The translations under genes and the position numbers were made by a program. From Desulfobacterales bacterium (GTDB lineage Bacteria; Desulfobacterota; Desulfobacteria; Desulfobacterales; Desulfosarcinaceae): a stretch of 64,000 nucleotides of DNA. The notes under the pieces are model-generated. The model ran no database searches. It saw only the letters and a list, made by a program, of their open reading frames with translations, and was not told the origin of the DNA. The stretch covers positions 62,001 to 126,000 of the forward strand of contig JACRDD010000007.1 in NCBI GenBank assembly GCA_016218685.1, given 5' to 3'. This document shows, piece by piece, positions 36,409 through 44,521 of the stretch; positions within the stretch are counted from its first letter, which is position 1, and each line of letters begins with the position of its first letter.

Positions 36409-36624
36409 ATGCATCCAGCAGAAATCAACTGCGCCATTGAAATGGCAGGAAGCAGCCAATCCAAGATTGCCAGGAAACGTCGTGTTTCGCCTTCGATGGT
36501 CAACAAGGTGATCCATGGGCTCGCAGTCTCTCGTCACATCCATAAAGAGATCGCAAAAACGATCGGTAAAGACCTGTCTGAAATATGGCCGGACTACTAC
36601 ACCAAAAAAGCAGTTAATCAGTAG
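36409..36624 (+). CDS. ner: Ner-like DNA-binding protein
   Basis: A 71-residue helix-turn-helix protein similar to Mu Ner and Nlp: HPAEINCAIEMAGSSQSKIA, RRVSPSMVNKVIHG and LSEIWPDYY. Ner dampens early transcription and represses the repressor promoter. A longer version could start at 36367, but that ATG would sit almost at the predicted transcript start. The ATG at 36409 has TTGGAG nine bases upstream and is preferred. First gene of the rightward early operon. Confidence 0.82.
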   Translation: MHPAEINCAIEMAGSSQSKIARKRRVSPSMVNKVIHGLAVSRHIHKEIAKTIGKDLSEIWPDYYTKKAVNQ

Positions 36625-36639
36625 GTATTAATACGCATG

Positions 36640-36843
36640 TCATTCGGCCTTTTCATTTTTGAGGCGCTTTCCGCATCCGGAGCAAAAGAGCGCCGATTTA
36701 TCGCGCAGCGGACGGTCGCAGTGCGGGCATTTCCACAGGAGGTCATTGCCGCACGTTGGGCAAAACTGATCGACACCTTGTTCGTAAGCATTCGACTTCG
36801 AGAACTGACATTCGGGTGACGCACAAATCATGACGTACCGCAT
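36640..36843 (-). CDS. Small double zinc-ribbon protein
   Basis: A 67-residue protein with CASPEC, FCPTCGNDLLWKCPHC and FCSGCGKRL, that is, several CxxC pairs fit to bind one or two zinc ions. GGGAGG precedes the ATG at 36843. It is read against the early operon, between the Ner-like gene and the next rightward gene. This is unusual within the early region of a Mu-type phage. It may be expressed from the lysogen. No exact family was assigned. Confidence 0.7.
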   Translation of the reverse strand: MRYVMICASPECQFSKSNAYEQGVDQFCPTCGNDLLWKCPHCDRPLRDKSALFCSGCGKRLKNEKAE

Positions 36844-36917
36844 ATCGAACCTCCCAATGTTTTTAATCAAATCAAGTTTGATGGTCAAGTTTTATCCCAA
36901 CGGAGATGGAGGTGGCA

Positions 36918-37460
36918 ATGTCTAAGGGTTCAAAAAGTTTAGACCCCAACCAGATGATTTTCGAGTTCGATTTCGATGCCGAGGTGGATAGATACATCGA
37001 GGCGCGCCAACAGATCGCCGAGGCCATCGAGGCCGGCCCGAGCCGACCGTCGGCGAAAAGTGGCGAGAACGAGTTTGAGGTGTGCATCGAGATCGCGGCG
37101 GCGGCCAAGCGGTGCATCCGCGAATGGGGCGGATCTCGCGAGCAGTTGGTGGACGAGATCAATATCTTTTTCGGGCGGTCGGCAGAAGGGACGCAGACCG
37201 ATCCGCCGACCTGTCGTAACCCGCTGACGATCCACATGCTCAACAACTACCTTTCTAAACCGATCGACTATCCGCTGCCGGCCTACCTGCTGGTGGCGAT
37301 CCAGCACGTGACCGGCTTGATGTATCCCTCGCGGGCCATCGTTTCCTATGAGGGCGCCCAGGTGGCGACCGGCACTGAGCTGCGCCAGATGACCCTGGGC
37401 AAGTTGGAAGAAACCCTTTTTGAGATGCGGCGCCTGAAGCGCGAGCTGGGGCGGCGTTAA
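36918..37460 (+). CDS. Phage early protein, unknown
   Basis: A 180-residue acidic protein. The N-terminal half carries long charged helices (FEFDFDAEVDRYIEARQQIA, FEVCIEIAAAAKRCIREWGG). The middle has TIHMLNNYLSKPIDYPLPAY, which reads like part of a toxin-antitoxin-type or Cro-like helical DNA-binding domain, and the end is a charged helix. GGAGGTG precedes the ATG at 36918. Comparable genes sit between ner and the transposase in Mu-like phages of delta-type proteobacteria. Function is not known. Confidence 0.7.
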   Translation: MSKGSKSLDPNQMIFEFDFDAEVDRYIEARQQIAEAIEAGPSRPSAKSGENEFEVCIEIAAAAKRCIREWGGSREQLVDEINIFFGRSAEGTQTDPPTCRNPLTIHMLNNYLSKPIDYPLPAYLLVAIQHVTGLMYPSRAIVSYEGAQVATGTELRQMTLGKLEETLFEMRRLKRELGRR

Positions 37461-37472
37461 TTGGAGGTGGGC

Positions 37473-37574
37473 GTGAAGATTTTAAGCAGTGTGTGGACCG
37501 TGGTGATGGCGTTCTTCGCGGGGAGTTTGTTTGGTTATTTGTGGATGGCGCATGCTTACGGGCTGCTGCCGTAG
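37473..37574 (+). CDS. Single-pass membrane peptide, 33 residues
   Basis: GTG start with GGAGGTGG six bases ahead. It encodes VKILSSVWTVVMAFFAGSLF followed by GYLWMAHAYGLLP, one transmembrane helix. It lies between two genes of the same operon with no other use of the gap. The strong ribosome site supports translation; the function is unknown. Confidence 0.55.
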   Translation: MKILSSVWTVVMAFFAGSLFGYLWMAHAYGLLP

Positions 37575-37586
37575 AGGGAGGGGAAG

Positions 37587-38012
37587 ATGTCTTACTCGGC
37601 TTTTTGGATCAGGATGGCTTGTGGGATGGTTTTTTGGGTGGCTATGGCCGTTTGCGGCAGCATTTACGGATGCGCGGGTTGGAGCGCCCAGGAGAAGGCC
37701 GGGCAGGCGGTTTATACGGCGCTGCATCTGGCGGATTGGGCGCAGACCCGCCAGATCGCCGCGGAGCCTGAAAAATACCACGAAAACAACCCCTATCTTG
37801 GAGAGCACCCGAGCACCGGAAAAGTAGACCTTTATATGGGGGCGACGCTGGCGGCACATTGTGTGGTCAGCGATTTACTTCCGCATAAATGGACGGTGCC
37901 GTTGATTCATAAGAAGATAAACCCGCGCGCGCTCTGGCAGTATTTGACCATCGGCATCGAGGCCGGGTGCGTGGCGAGCAACTATTCATTGGGATTAAGA
38001 GGAGAGTTCTAA
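37587..38012 (+). CDS. Membrane-anchored phage protein, unknown
   Basis: A 141-residue protein with an N-terminal hydrophobic segment (GMVFWVAMAVCGSIYGCAGW) that may be a membrane anchor or lipoprotein signal with the cysteine in GCAG. The remainder (TALHLADWAQTRQIAAEPEK, YMGATLAAHCVVSDLLP, LWQYLTIGIEAGCVASNY) has amphipathic helices resembling a small family of prophage or plasmid membrane proteins of unknown role. GGGAGGGG precedes the ATG. It lies in the early operon. Confidence 0.68.
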   Translation: MSYSAFWIRMACGMVFWVAMAVCGSIYGCAGWSAQEKAGQAVYTALHLADWAQTRQIAAEPEKYHENNPYLGEHPSTGKVDLYMGATLAAHCVVSDLLPHKWTVPLIHKKINPRALWQYLTIGIEAGCVASNYSLGLRGEF

Positions 38013-38014
38013 AA

Positions 38015-38317
38015 ATGACGACCTATACCCGTATTGCAGCAGTAGAAAAAACGATCCAGGTGCTGCGGTTTCTGGCGGATCAGCGAGAGCCGGTATCCGG
38101 GCGCGCGGTGGCTATGGCGCTGGATTTGCCGGTGGGTACCACCATGTGTCACCTCGTGACGCTGGAAGATCAGCGCATGGTCCGCAAGATCGGCGAGCAC
38201 TGGGAGCTTGGTGACGGCATGGCGATTTTCTGGGCGAGGAGAAAAGCCCAGTTGGAGGGCAGTATTGCCCGCATGAAAAACACTCTGACGGACATAGGAG
38301 TAGAAAACAATGGGTAG
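38015..38317 (+). CDS. IclR-type winged helix DNA-binding protein
   Basis: A 100-residue protein consisting of little more than an IclR N-terminal winged helix: RIAAVEKTIQVLRFLADQRE, VSGRAVAMALDLPVGTTMCH and HWELGDGMAIFW. The effector-binding domain of full IclR regulators is absent, as in other Mu-like phages that carry such a mini-IclR upstream of the transposase. The ATG at 38015 follows GGAGAG. Its end overlaps the next gene by eight bases. A role in early regulation is inferred. Confidence 0.8.
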   Translation: MTTYTRIAAVEKTIQVLRFLADQREPVSGRAVAMALDLPVGTTMCHLVTLEDQRMVRKIGEHWELGDGMAIFWARRKAQLEGSIARMKNTLTDIGVENNG

Positions 38318-39254
38318 AAGGAGCGTGTTTCAGAAGACGGTGGCGGACCCGGATACCACGGCGGCGTTGGCGGTGGTGGAGATGGAGCAGCGTCAGGATG
38401 AGTTCAAGCTGACCGAGCAACAGGCGCGCGAGCGGGCGATCGCCCAGTGTCATGAGGTGATTGGGCGGATTCAGGGCCTCGAAATGGTGTCAAAATTTGC
38501 TGACGTCAGCAATTTGATGTGGCTGAAGGGGGTTAAGGAACAAAAAATCTACAGAGACCTGCCCAACATCGGAACGTGGGATAAGTTCTGCGATTATATT
38601 GGCATTTCTCGTCAAAAGGTTGATGAGGACCTGCTGAATCTGAGGGCTTTTGGCGAGGATTTTCTGACGACCGTCAGCAAATTGCGGGTTGGCTACCGCG
38701 AACTGCGCAAACTGCGCCAACTGGCCCATGAGGGCGACGTGGTGGTGGATGCCGAGTGCATCACCATCGGAGACGAGACCATTCCCATCACCGAGGAAAA
38801 CGCCGAGGATATTCAGGCGGCGATCCAGGGCTTGATGGAAAACAAGGCTGCGGAGATCGAAGAGCAGCAGGCATCGATCCGCGCCAAGGATAAGGTGCTC
38901 AAGGACAAAGAGAAGGTGATCAACCGGCAGGCCAAGGAGCTGGCCAAGCTGGAGGGGCGCGCCGAGGCCAAGGGGTTGACGGCCGAAGAGGATGCGATCC
39001 TCCAGGATCTGGACAACTCGCGCACGATATTTGACGGGTATTTGATGAAGTATGACCCGGACAAAAACCCGCTGCCGGAGGGAGCCACGGTGCGCATGCG
39101 GGCCAAGTACATGCACACGCTGGATTACTTCAAGCGGGTGATCATCGCGGCGTTTGACACGGCGGCGGATCTGTACGGTACGCCGGAGATGGATGACGAC
39201 TGGCTGCCGCCTCATTTGCGGGGCAAGGGCGACGATAACAGCGCGGAGGAATAA
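38310..39254 (+). CDS. Phage early coiled-coil protein, unknown
   Basis: A 314-residue protein. Residues 60-130 look like a helical DNA-associated region (GTWDKFCDYIGISRQKVDED). Residues 175-235 are a strong coiled coil (AAEIEEQQASIRAKDKVLKD and on, with many KE heptads). The last 60 residues are globular with PDKNPLPEGATVRMRAKYMH. It has no enzymatic motif. It immediately precedes the transposase gene, four bases apart, so it may assist transposition or regulation. Similar proteins precede the transposase in other Mu-like phages. Confidence 0.75.
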   Translation: MGRRSVFQKTVADPDTTAALAVVEMEQRQDEFKLTEQQARERAIAQCHEVIGRIQGLEMVSKFADVSNLMWLKGVKEQKIYRDLPNIGTWDKFCDYIGISRQKVDEDLLNLRAFGEDFLTTVSKLRVGYRELRKLRQLAHEGDVVVDAECITIGDETIPITEENAEDIQAAIQGLMENKAAEIEEQQASIRAKDKVLKDKEKVINRQAKELAKLEGRAEAKGLTAEEDAILQDLDNSRTIFDGYLMKYDPDKNPLPEGATVRMRAKYMHTLDYFKRVIIAAFDTAADLYGTPEMDDDWLPPHLRGKGDDNSAEE

Positions 39255-39257
39255 TCC

Positions 39258-40931
39258 ATGGAATGGGCGCAGGAGATGGCGGCCCGCCTGGGTCGCGCGG
39301 TGAACGGCGAAAAGGATAGGATCATCGCCGAGTATCAGCACCTGACGGGCAAGAGCGCGGCGACGCTCTACCGAATTGCAAAGGAGCATGGTTTTGCCAG
39401 TGGCCGGCGGCGGCGGTGCGATGCCGGGACATGTACGTTGACGGACGACCAGTTGCGGTTTTGCTCGACGTTGATCCAGACGACGGCAAGGGAGGTCAAG
39501 GGCTCTATTTTGCCGGTGTCCGAGGCGTTGGAGATTGCCGTGGACAACGGCGTGATCACGCCGGGGCAGATATCCGAGGAGCGTTTGACGGCCCTGCTGC
39601 GGGAACGGGAGATGAACGGGGCGGCCCTGGATGCGCCGACGCCGTGCATCCGCATGGCCAGCCTGCATCCCAACCATGTGCACGTGTTCGATGCCTCGAT
39701 CTGCATCCAGTATTATCTGAAGAACGGTCGCGGCCTCGGGTTCATGGACGAGCGCGACTTTCGGGAGAAGAAGCCGGAGAATTTCGCGAAGGTCAAGGAG
39801 CGCCTTTTCCGGCTCATTCTCGCCGATCATTTTTCACATTACCTGTTTGTCAAATACTATCAGACATCGGGCGAGAACGCGCTGATGACGTTCGATTTTT
39901 TGACGTCGGCCTGGCGCGGCGGGTTGCATGAGAAGGCGCCTTTTTACGGGGTGCCCCTTTTTCTGCTGATGGACGCCGGCAGCGCGAACATCGCCAAGGC
40001 GATCCTGGCTCTCATCGAGCGATTGGATATCGAGATACCGAAAAACATGCCGCACAATCCGCGGCGTCAGGGGTCGGCCGAGTGCGCCCAGGAGATCGTG
40101 GAGACCCATTTCGAGGCCCGTCTGCGGCTGGAGCCGGCGACCACAGTGGAGGAGTTGAACGCCTGGGTCAATGACTGGCTGGTGCGCTGGAACGGGACGA
40201 AGAAACACCGGCGGCACGGCATGACGCGCACGGCCTGCTGGCTCACGATCAAACAGGAGCAGCTCCGGGAGCTGCCGAGCGATGAGATCCTGCGTGATTT
40301 GTACGCCGAGCCGGAGGTCACGCGCATGGTGAATCCGGACTACACGATCAGCTTCCGCAACGAGATCTACCGGCTGAAGCATGTCGAGGGGATCGGGCCG
40401 CGCAAGCAGGTGCGGGTGATCCTGCGGCCGTACAACTGGCCGGAGGTGGGCGTGGTGTTCAACGATGTGGAGTACCTGGTGGCGCCGGTGGGCCGAATGG
40501 CGGGCGGGTTTGCGGCCAACGCGGCGATCATCGGGCAGGAGTACAAGGCGCAGCCCGAAACGGCGGCCCAGAAAGCCCGCAAGGTAAACGATAATCTGGC
40601 GTTCGGCGACGAGAAGAAAAGGGGCGACCTGCCGTTTGGCGGCACGTTGCAGGTGTTCGGCCACCAGGCGGACAAATCGGCCGTGGTCCCGATGCCCCGG
40701 CGCGGAACGCCGATGGAGGTCAACCGGGATCTGGCGGTCAAGGAGATCCCCATCATCGAACTGTTCAAACGGTTGCGGGCGGCGGGAGTCACGATTACCA
40801 CGGATCTGAACGCCCGCCTGCGGACAGAAATCGGGGAGAGTTTGCCGGTCGGCCGTGCCGACGAGATCGTCAGGGCAATGGCGGACGGGAACGACTGGCA
40901 CGAACACGGACTGGTTCAGGCAGCTATTTAA
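39258..40931 (+). CDS. Mu-type DDE transposase (A protein)
   Basis: A 557-residue transposase. An N-terminal DNA-binding region includes HLTGKSAATLYRIAKEHGFA. The integrase core carries a DDE triad: D145 (HVFDASIC), D239 (LLMDAGSAN) and E275 (QGSAECAQEI), with the classical 35-residue D-E spacing. A Mu A-type beta-barrel region follows (YTISFRNEIYRLKHVEGIGP). The C-terminal 70 residues are the likely B-interacting part. It cuts and joins phage ends to target DNA and drives replicative transposition. Length is slightly below Mu A (663). Confidence 0.93.
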   Translation: MEWAQEMAARLGRAVNGEKDRIIAEYQHLTGKSAATLYRIAKEHGFASGRRRRCDAGTCTLTDDQLRFCSTLIQTTAREVKGSILPVSEALEIAVDNGVITPGQISEERLTALLREREMNGAALDAPTPCIRMASLHPNHVHVFDASICIQYYLKNGRGLGFMDERDFREKKPENFAKVKERLFRLILADHFSHYLFVKYYQTSGENALMTFDFLTSAWRGGLHEKAPFYGVPLFLLMDAGSANIAKAILALIERLDIEIPKNMPHNPRRQGSAECAQEIVETHFEARLRLEPATTVEELNAWVNDWLVRWNGTKKHRRHGMTRTACWLTIKQEQLRELPSDEILRDLYAEPEVTRMVNPDYTISFRNEIYRLKHVEGIGPRKQVRVILRPYNWPEVGVVFNDVEYLVAPVGRMAGGFAANAAIIGQEYKAQPETAAQKARKVNDNLAFGDEKKRGDLPFGGTLQVFGHQADKSAVVPMPRRGTPMEVNRDLAVKEIPIIELFKRLRAAGVTITTDLNARLRTEIGESLPVGRADEIVRAMADGNDWHEHGLVQAAI

Positions 40932-40955
40932 CGCATTACTTCACGGAAAAGGAGG

Positions 40956-42215
40956 ATGGATGTGGTTAGCAAAGCGAAGGCATACCAGGCGCAGTTCAAC
41001 CCCATTGTGCTCAAAGAGCTGGCGACGGCGTGCGACATCAGTCAATCGCGACTGGCGGAACAGGTCGGCGCCATTTTGAAGCAATCGATTTCGCGGCCGA
41101 CGGTAAATTTAGCCATCAACCGCGGATACATCCCGCTCACCATGGCCGGCTTTAAAGAAGCGGTCGAGGCGGTGATCTCCATCGACAGCCGGGCGCAGCA
41201 CTGGCTCATGGAGCGAAACTTAGCTACGGCCGACATCTGGCAAACGCTCGGGCGCGATATGCGCTGCGCGATGCCTAATGGCCATGGGAGACGCAGACAC
41301 AAGCCGAATCCGGCATTGGTTCCTGGAAATCCTGAACAGATAACAGTCAATTGGGAGGTGGAAATGATCAGTCAAGAGGCTCTGCGGCACTTCAAGCTCT
41401 TTCGCAATCCGTTCATCGACGACATTCAAAAAGACACCGACATCTACATGAGCGACGAGCACCGTTACATCGAGGCGGCCATGCTGGATGCATCCCGGCA
41501 CGGTGGCTTTCTTGCGGTGATCGGCGAGGTCGGCAGCGGTAAATCCGTGATGCGCCGCAAGGTGGTGGAGCAGCTCAAGCGCGAGGGAGACACGCTGGTG
41601 ATCTACCCGCAGATGATCGACAAAACGCGCCTGACGGCGGCCTCGATCTGCGATGCCATCATCCAGGACATCAGCAGCGAAAAATGCCGCGCCAAGCTGG
41701 AAGACAAGACGCGCCAGGTGCAGCGCCTGCTGATGGACCGCAGCAAGTCCGGGTATAGGCATGTGCTGATCATCGAGGAGGCCCACGACCTGAAGATCCA
41801 GACCATGAAGTACTTGAAGCGTTTCTACGAACTGGAAGACGGCTACCGTAAGCTTTTGGGCATCATCCTGATCGGCCAGAGCGAGCTGAAGCACATGTTC
41901 AATGAGGGCCAGAACGTGGACATGCGCGAGGTGATCCGCCGCGTGCAGGTCGCCGAGATCAAAGGGCTCAACGGCAACCTGAAGGATTATTTGACGGTGA
42001 AGTTCAAGCGAGTGGGCAAAACGACCGGCGAACTTTTCGCACCCGAGGCTTACGACGCCTTTTCACAGCGGCTATCATCCACTACCCGCGACGGCAAAGG
42101 CAAGATCAGCCACGCCTATCCACTGCTGGTGAACAACTACGTGGCGCGGGCCATGAACATGGCGTGCGAAATGGGCGAACCGATGATCACCGCCGACGTG
42201 GTCATGGCGCTATAG
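40956..42215 (+). CDS. Mu B-like AAA+ transposition protein
   Basis: A 419-residue target-capture ATPase. The N-terminal 100 residues are a helix-turn-helix-like region (DISQSRLAEQVGAILKQSIS). The ATPase spans 150-400: YIEAAMLDASRHGGFLAVIG, Walker A GEVGSGKSVM and Walker B VLIIEEAHD. It is of the ExeA/TnsC/MuB type that binds DNA as a filament and stimulates the transposase. The ATG at 40956 touches the GGAGG site with no spacer; the in-frame GTG at 40962 has a six-base spacer and may be the true start. It follows gene A by 24 bp. Confidence 0.9.
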   Translation: MDVVSKAKAYQAQFNPIVLKELATACDISQSRLAEQVGAILKQSISRPTVNLAINRGYIPLTMAGFKEAVEAVISIDSRAQHWLMERNLATADIWQTLGRDMRCAMPNGHGRRRHKPNPALVPGNPEQITVNWEVEMISQEALRHFKLFRNPFIDDIQKDTDIYMSDEHRYIEAAMLDASRHGGFLAVIGEVGSGKSVMRRKVVEQLKREGDTLVIYPQMIDKTRLTAASICDAIIQDISSEKCRAKLEDKTRQVQRLLMDRSKSGYRHVLIIEEAHDLKIQTMKYLKRFYELEDGYRKLLGIILIGQSELKHMFNEGQNVDMREVIRRVQVAEIKGLNGNLKDYLTVKFKRVGKTTGELFAPEAYDAFSQRLSSTTRDGKGKISHAYPLLVNNYVARAMNMACEMGEPMITADVVMAL

Positions 42216-42223
42216 GAGGGACG

Positions 42224-42631
42224 ATGCAGCCACTGACGTTGACGAAGCATTTTACCCAGCGGTGGATGGAGCGGGTCGGCAACTGGCCCACGGCCGAAGC
42301 GGTGCGGGCCTTTCTGGATCAGTCGGTGATGGTGCAGCGCTGCGAAGATATGGTGCGCCAGGATGGCCAGCGCTACCGGGTGCTGGCGATCTTTTGGCAC
42401 CCGGAGCTGGATCTGATCATGAAGGTGGACACCCTGGAAAATTATGCGGTGACGGTAATTTCCAGAAACAGCTCCAGCAAGCGCTGCCTGGAGATCCAGG
42501 ATGTCGAGAAAGAAGTACCCGTAGCCAAGCATGCGGCGCCCGCCGGCATCGCCGCCCGGATCGCACGGGTCCGTGAGATCTTCGGCGCACGCGCGGCAGG
42601 CAGAAGGAGGCAGGCATGTCAGGTATCATGA
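42224..42631 (+). CDS. Small basic phage protein, unknown
   Basis: A 135-residue protein with AGGAGGG ahead of the ATG at 42224. It has a core KHFTQRWMERVGNWPTAEAV and WHPELDLIMKVDTLENYAVT that reads like a small single domain of the kind found in restriction-modification or toxin-like phage genes, but no family is certain. The last 30 residues are Arg/Ala-rich. It starts nine bases after gene B, probably in the same transcript. Confidence 0.7.
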   Translation: MQPLTLTKHFTQRWMERVGNWPTAEAVRAFLDQSVMVQRCEDMVRQDGQRYRVLAIFWHPELDLIMKVDTLENYAVTVISRNSSSKRCLEIQDVEKEVPVAKHAAPAGIAARIARVREIFGARAAGRRRQACQVS

Positions 42632-42756
42632 TGGCAATCATTATCACGGCGTTTGTGTCCGGAACCATTGGGACGGTGGTGGGCTGCGTGCTGGCCAGCT
42701 CGCGCTGCAACGACTGCCGGGAGTTGGTCGAACACATCCAGATAAAGGAGAATTAG
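42616..42756 (+). CDS. Single-pass membrane peptide, 46 residues
   Basis: Starts at 42616 with AAGGAGG upstream and overlaps the previous gene by 16 bases. The N-terminal 30 residues are one transmembrane helix (MMAIIITAFVSGTIGTVVGC) and the tail contains CNDC. The stop is one base before the next start. The spacing and ribosome site support a real gene. No function is known. Confidence 0.6.
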   Translation: MSGIMMAIIITAFVSGTIGTVVGCVLASSRCNDCRELVEHIQIKEN

Positions 42757-42757
42757 C

Positions 42758-42997
42758 ATGCCACTATACGTGAATTCAGAAGATCAGAAGACGGTCAACG
42801 AGATCCGCATCACCCTGGCGCAGGTGCTGATCGACCTGGGCGGCATCCGCGTCAGCGACGAGTACAGCCACCGGACGCGCTCGGCCATGATCGGCGAGAT
42901 GCGCAAGGTCAACCAGATGATGGACAGCATCGGGATGCAACATTCGTTTTCCAAGCGCGACCCGCTCGACCCTTCCCGGCGGTCCGCCAATGGCTGA
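42758..42997 (+). CDS. Small phage protein, unknown
   Basis: A 79-residue protein, mostly helical and charged (TVNEIRITLAQVLIDLGGIR, SAMIGEMRKVNQMMDSIGMQ). AAGGAG precedes the ATG. Overlaps the next start by eight bases. No motif recognised. Confidence 0.62.
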   Translation: MPLYVNSEDQKTVNEIRITLAQVLIDLGGIRVSDEYSHRTRSAMIGEMRKVNQMMDSIGMQHSFSKRDPLDPSRRSANG

Positions 42998-43181
42998 CAC
43001 CGACAACATCCGCGAGTGGGTGGGGATGATGGATAAGGCGGCCGACGAACTGAGCCGCGGTCAGAGCATCCAGGCGGCCCGCCACCTGCTCATGGTGTGC
43101 GCGTGCGTGGAGGCGGCTGTCACCGGGTTCATGGTCAAAAAAACGATAGAGGAGAGCATTAATGCAAGAGCAATCGGATAA
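42990..43181 (+). CDS. Small phage protein, unknown
   Basis: A 63-residue helical protein (IREWVGMMDKAADELSRGQS, CACVEAAVTGFMVKKTIEES). It overlaps both neighbours (8 and 20 bases), which supports translational coupling. No motif recognised. Confidence 0.6.
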   Translation: MADTDNIREWVGMMDKAADELSRGQSIQAARHLLMVCACVEAAVTGFMVKKTIEESINARAIG

Positions 43182-43770
43182 CTACTGGAAAGACCCCCGC
43201 GGGCGGCTGGTGCCGATCTCCATGATTTCGGAGATCGACCAGCAGCGCGATCAGTTGGTGCGGGAATTGGCCACCGCGGCCAAGAATTTGCGCGAATCAA
43301 TGCAGGCCTTCAAAATTCAGGCGATGGGCGATGTGCAGGCGTTCTGCGATCTGTCGGCCGAGAAGTACAAGGTGGCCTATGGCGGGCAGAAGGGCAACGT
43401 GCAGTTGGTCAGCTTCGACGGCGCCATCAAGGTGCAGATCGCGATCAGCGAGCACTTGTCTTTTGACGAGCGCCTCCAGGCGGCCAAGCGGCTGATCGAC
43501 GAGTGCTTGACCGATTGGACCGGAGAGAGTCGCGACGAGATAAAGACTATCGTGTTGGATGCCTTCCAGGTGGACAAGGAGGGGCGCATCAATACCGGGC
43601 GCATCCTGGGCCTGCGCCGGCTCAATATCTCCGACGACCGCTGGCTGCGGGCGATGCAGGCCATCGCCGACAGCATGCAGGTGATCGGCAGCAAGACCTA
43701 TTTGCGGATCTACGAGCGGGACATGCTCGGCAAGTATCAGCCGATCGCTTTGGATCTGGCGGCGTTGTAG
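43162..43770 (+). CDS. DUF3164 family phage protein
   Basis: A 202-residue protein of the DUF3164 family, a regular member of the early or middle region of Mu-like phages. Typical blocks are WKDPRGRLVPISMISEIDQQ at the start, GNVQLVSFDGAIKVQIAISE in the middle and RINTGRILGLRRLNISDDRW near the end. It is cytoplasmic with a helical N-terminal region. The function is not known. It couples to the preceding short gene by a 20-base overlap. Confidence 0.88.
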   Translation: MQEQSDNYWKDPRGRLVPISMISEIDQQRDQLVRELATAAKNLRESMQAFKIQAMGDVQAFCDLSAEKYKVAYGGQKGNVQLVSFDGAIKVQIAISEHLSFDERLQAAKRLIDECLTDWTGESRDEIKTIVLDAFQVDKEGRINTGRILGLRRLNISDDRWLRAMQAIADSMQVIGSKTYLRIYERDMLGKYQPIALDLAAL

Positions 43771-43779
43771 GAGGTTCCC

Positions 43780-43998
43780 ATGGGTATCCCCAGTCTAAAG
43801 AAAAAGATCGAATTGAACTACCGACGCGGCACCACTGCATTCCATTGCAGTGTGTGCGACAACTACCGCGCCAACGGATGGGCCCCAGGTTGCACGGTCA
43901 TGGAATTGAAGCCCGGGCGGGCCTACAAGATCGGCCCCAACAACCGTTGCGACGCCTTCGATAACACGCAGCGGCTCAAAGCCCTCGGCGTAAAATAA
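43780..43998 (+). CDS. Small cysteine-containing phage protein
   Basis: A 72-residue basic protein with CSVCDNY, GCTV and NRCDAF, a four-cysteine set that could bind zinc. AGGAGG precedes the ATG. It is one of a run of Cys-rich small proteins in this region. A GC hairpin follows (44007-44024). Confidence 0.65.
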   Translation: MGIPSLKKKIELNYRRGTTAFHCSVCDNYRANGWAPGCTVMELKPGRAYKIGPNNRCDAFDNTQRLKALGVK

Positions 43999-44006
43999 TT
44001 TGCGAA

Positions 44007-44024
44007 ATCCCGCCTCGGCGGGAT
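44007..44024. repeat. Perfect GC hairpin between small phage genes
   Basis: ATCCCGCC, a two-base loop and GGCGGGAT pair perfectly. No T-run follows, so it is not a standard terminator. It could slow transcription, protect an mRNA 3' end, or be a binding site. It lies in an 83-base gap inside the middle operon. Confidence 0.6.
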
Positions 44025-44081
44025 CGTCGCCCGGCGGCGCGGGCGGCCTGATGAGCAGCCGACGTAAAGGGAGTGGCAACC

Positions 44082-44228
44082 ATGACCCATTTCGACAGCG
44101 AATTGATCGCGGATTTTATCGAGGAGTATTCCGATCTTTTCGAGGCGCACCTCGAAAGGCGCGGGATCGACTCGGCGGAGGCCGGTGTGATCGCGGACGA
44201 TGTCCGCAAGGCAGGTGCGGCATGTTGA
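44082..44228 (+). CDS. Acidic 48-residue phage protein
   Basis: ATG at 44082 with AAAGGGAG ahead. It encodes an acidic helical protein (FDSELIADFIEEYSDLFEAH). Its stop overlaps the next start (GCATGTTGA), a typical coupled arrangement. Acidic small proteins of phages are sometimes DNA mimics; here that is a guess. Confidence 0.55.
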   Translation: MTHFDSELIADFIEEYSDLFEAHLERRGIDSAEAGVIADDVRKAGAAC

Positions 44229-44521
44229 GCGCAAAGCAGTCCCGAGAATTAGAGGCGCTGGCCTCGATCAGCGATATCAAGAAGGGGCGCGTGTGCCGAT
44301 GCGGCCAGCTCAAGATGGCGGGCATGGCCACGTGCCTGAAGTGCTGGGGCCTTCTGCCGCGCGACCTGCGGGACCGTCTTTGCCTGCGTCCCGGTGAGGA
44401 ATACGCGAAGGCGTATAAGGCCGCATGCAAGATCATCGATGCGCTCGAACTGGTCCGGGCTCGCGAAGAGCAGGAAGGAGACCACGCATGTTCCCGTCAA
44501 CCAAATCACAGCGGCAATTGA
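44222..44521 (+). CDS. Zinc-ribbon-like phage protein
   Basis: A 99-residue protein with CRCGQLKMAGMATCLKC, a CxC plus CxxC set near residues 25-45, followed by helical LRPGEEYAKAYKAACKIIDA. Start and end overlap neighbouring genes (7 and 34 bases). Probably binds zinc. No family assigned. Confidence 0.62.
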   Translation: MLSAKQSRELEALASISDIKKGRVCRCGQLKMAGMATCLKCWGLLPRDLRDRLCLRPGEEYAKAYKAACKIIDALELVRAREEQEGDHACSRQPNHSGN

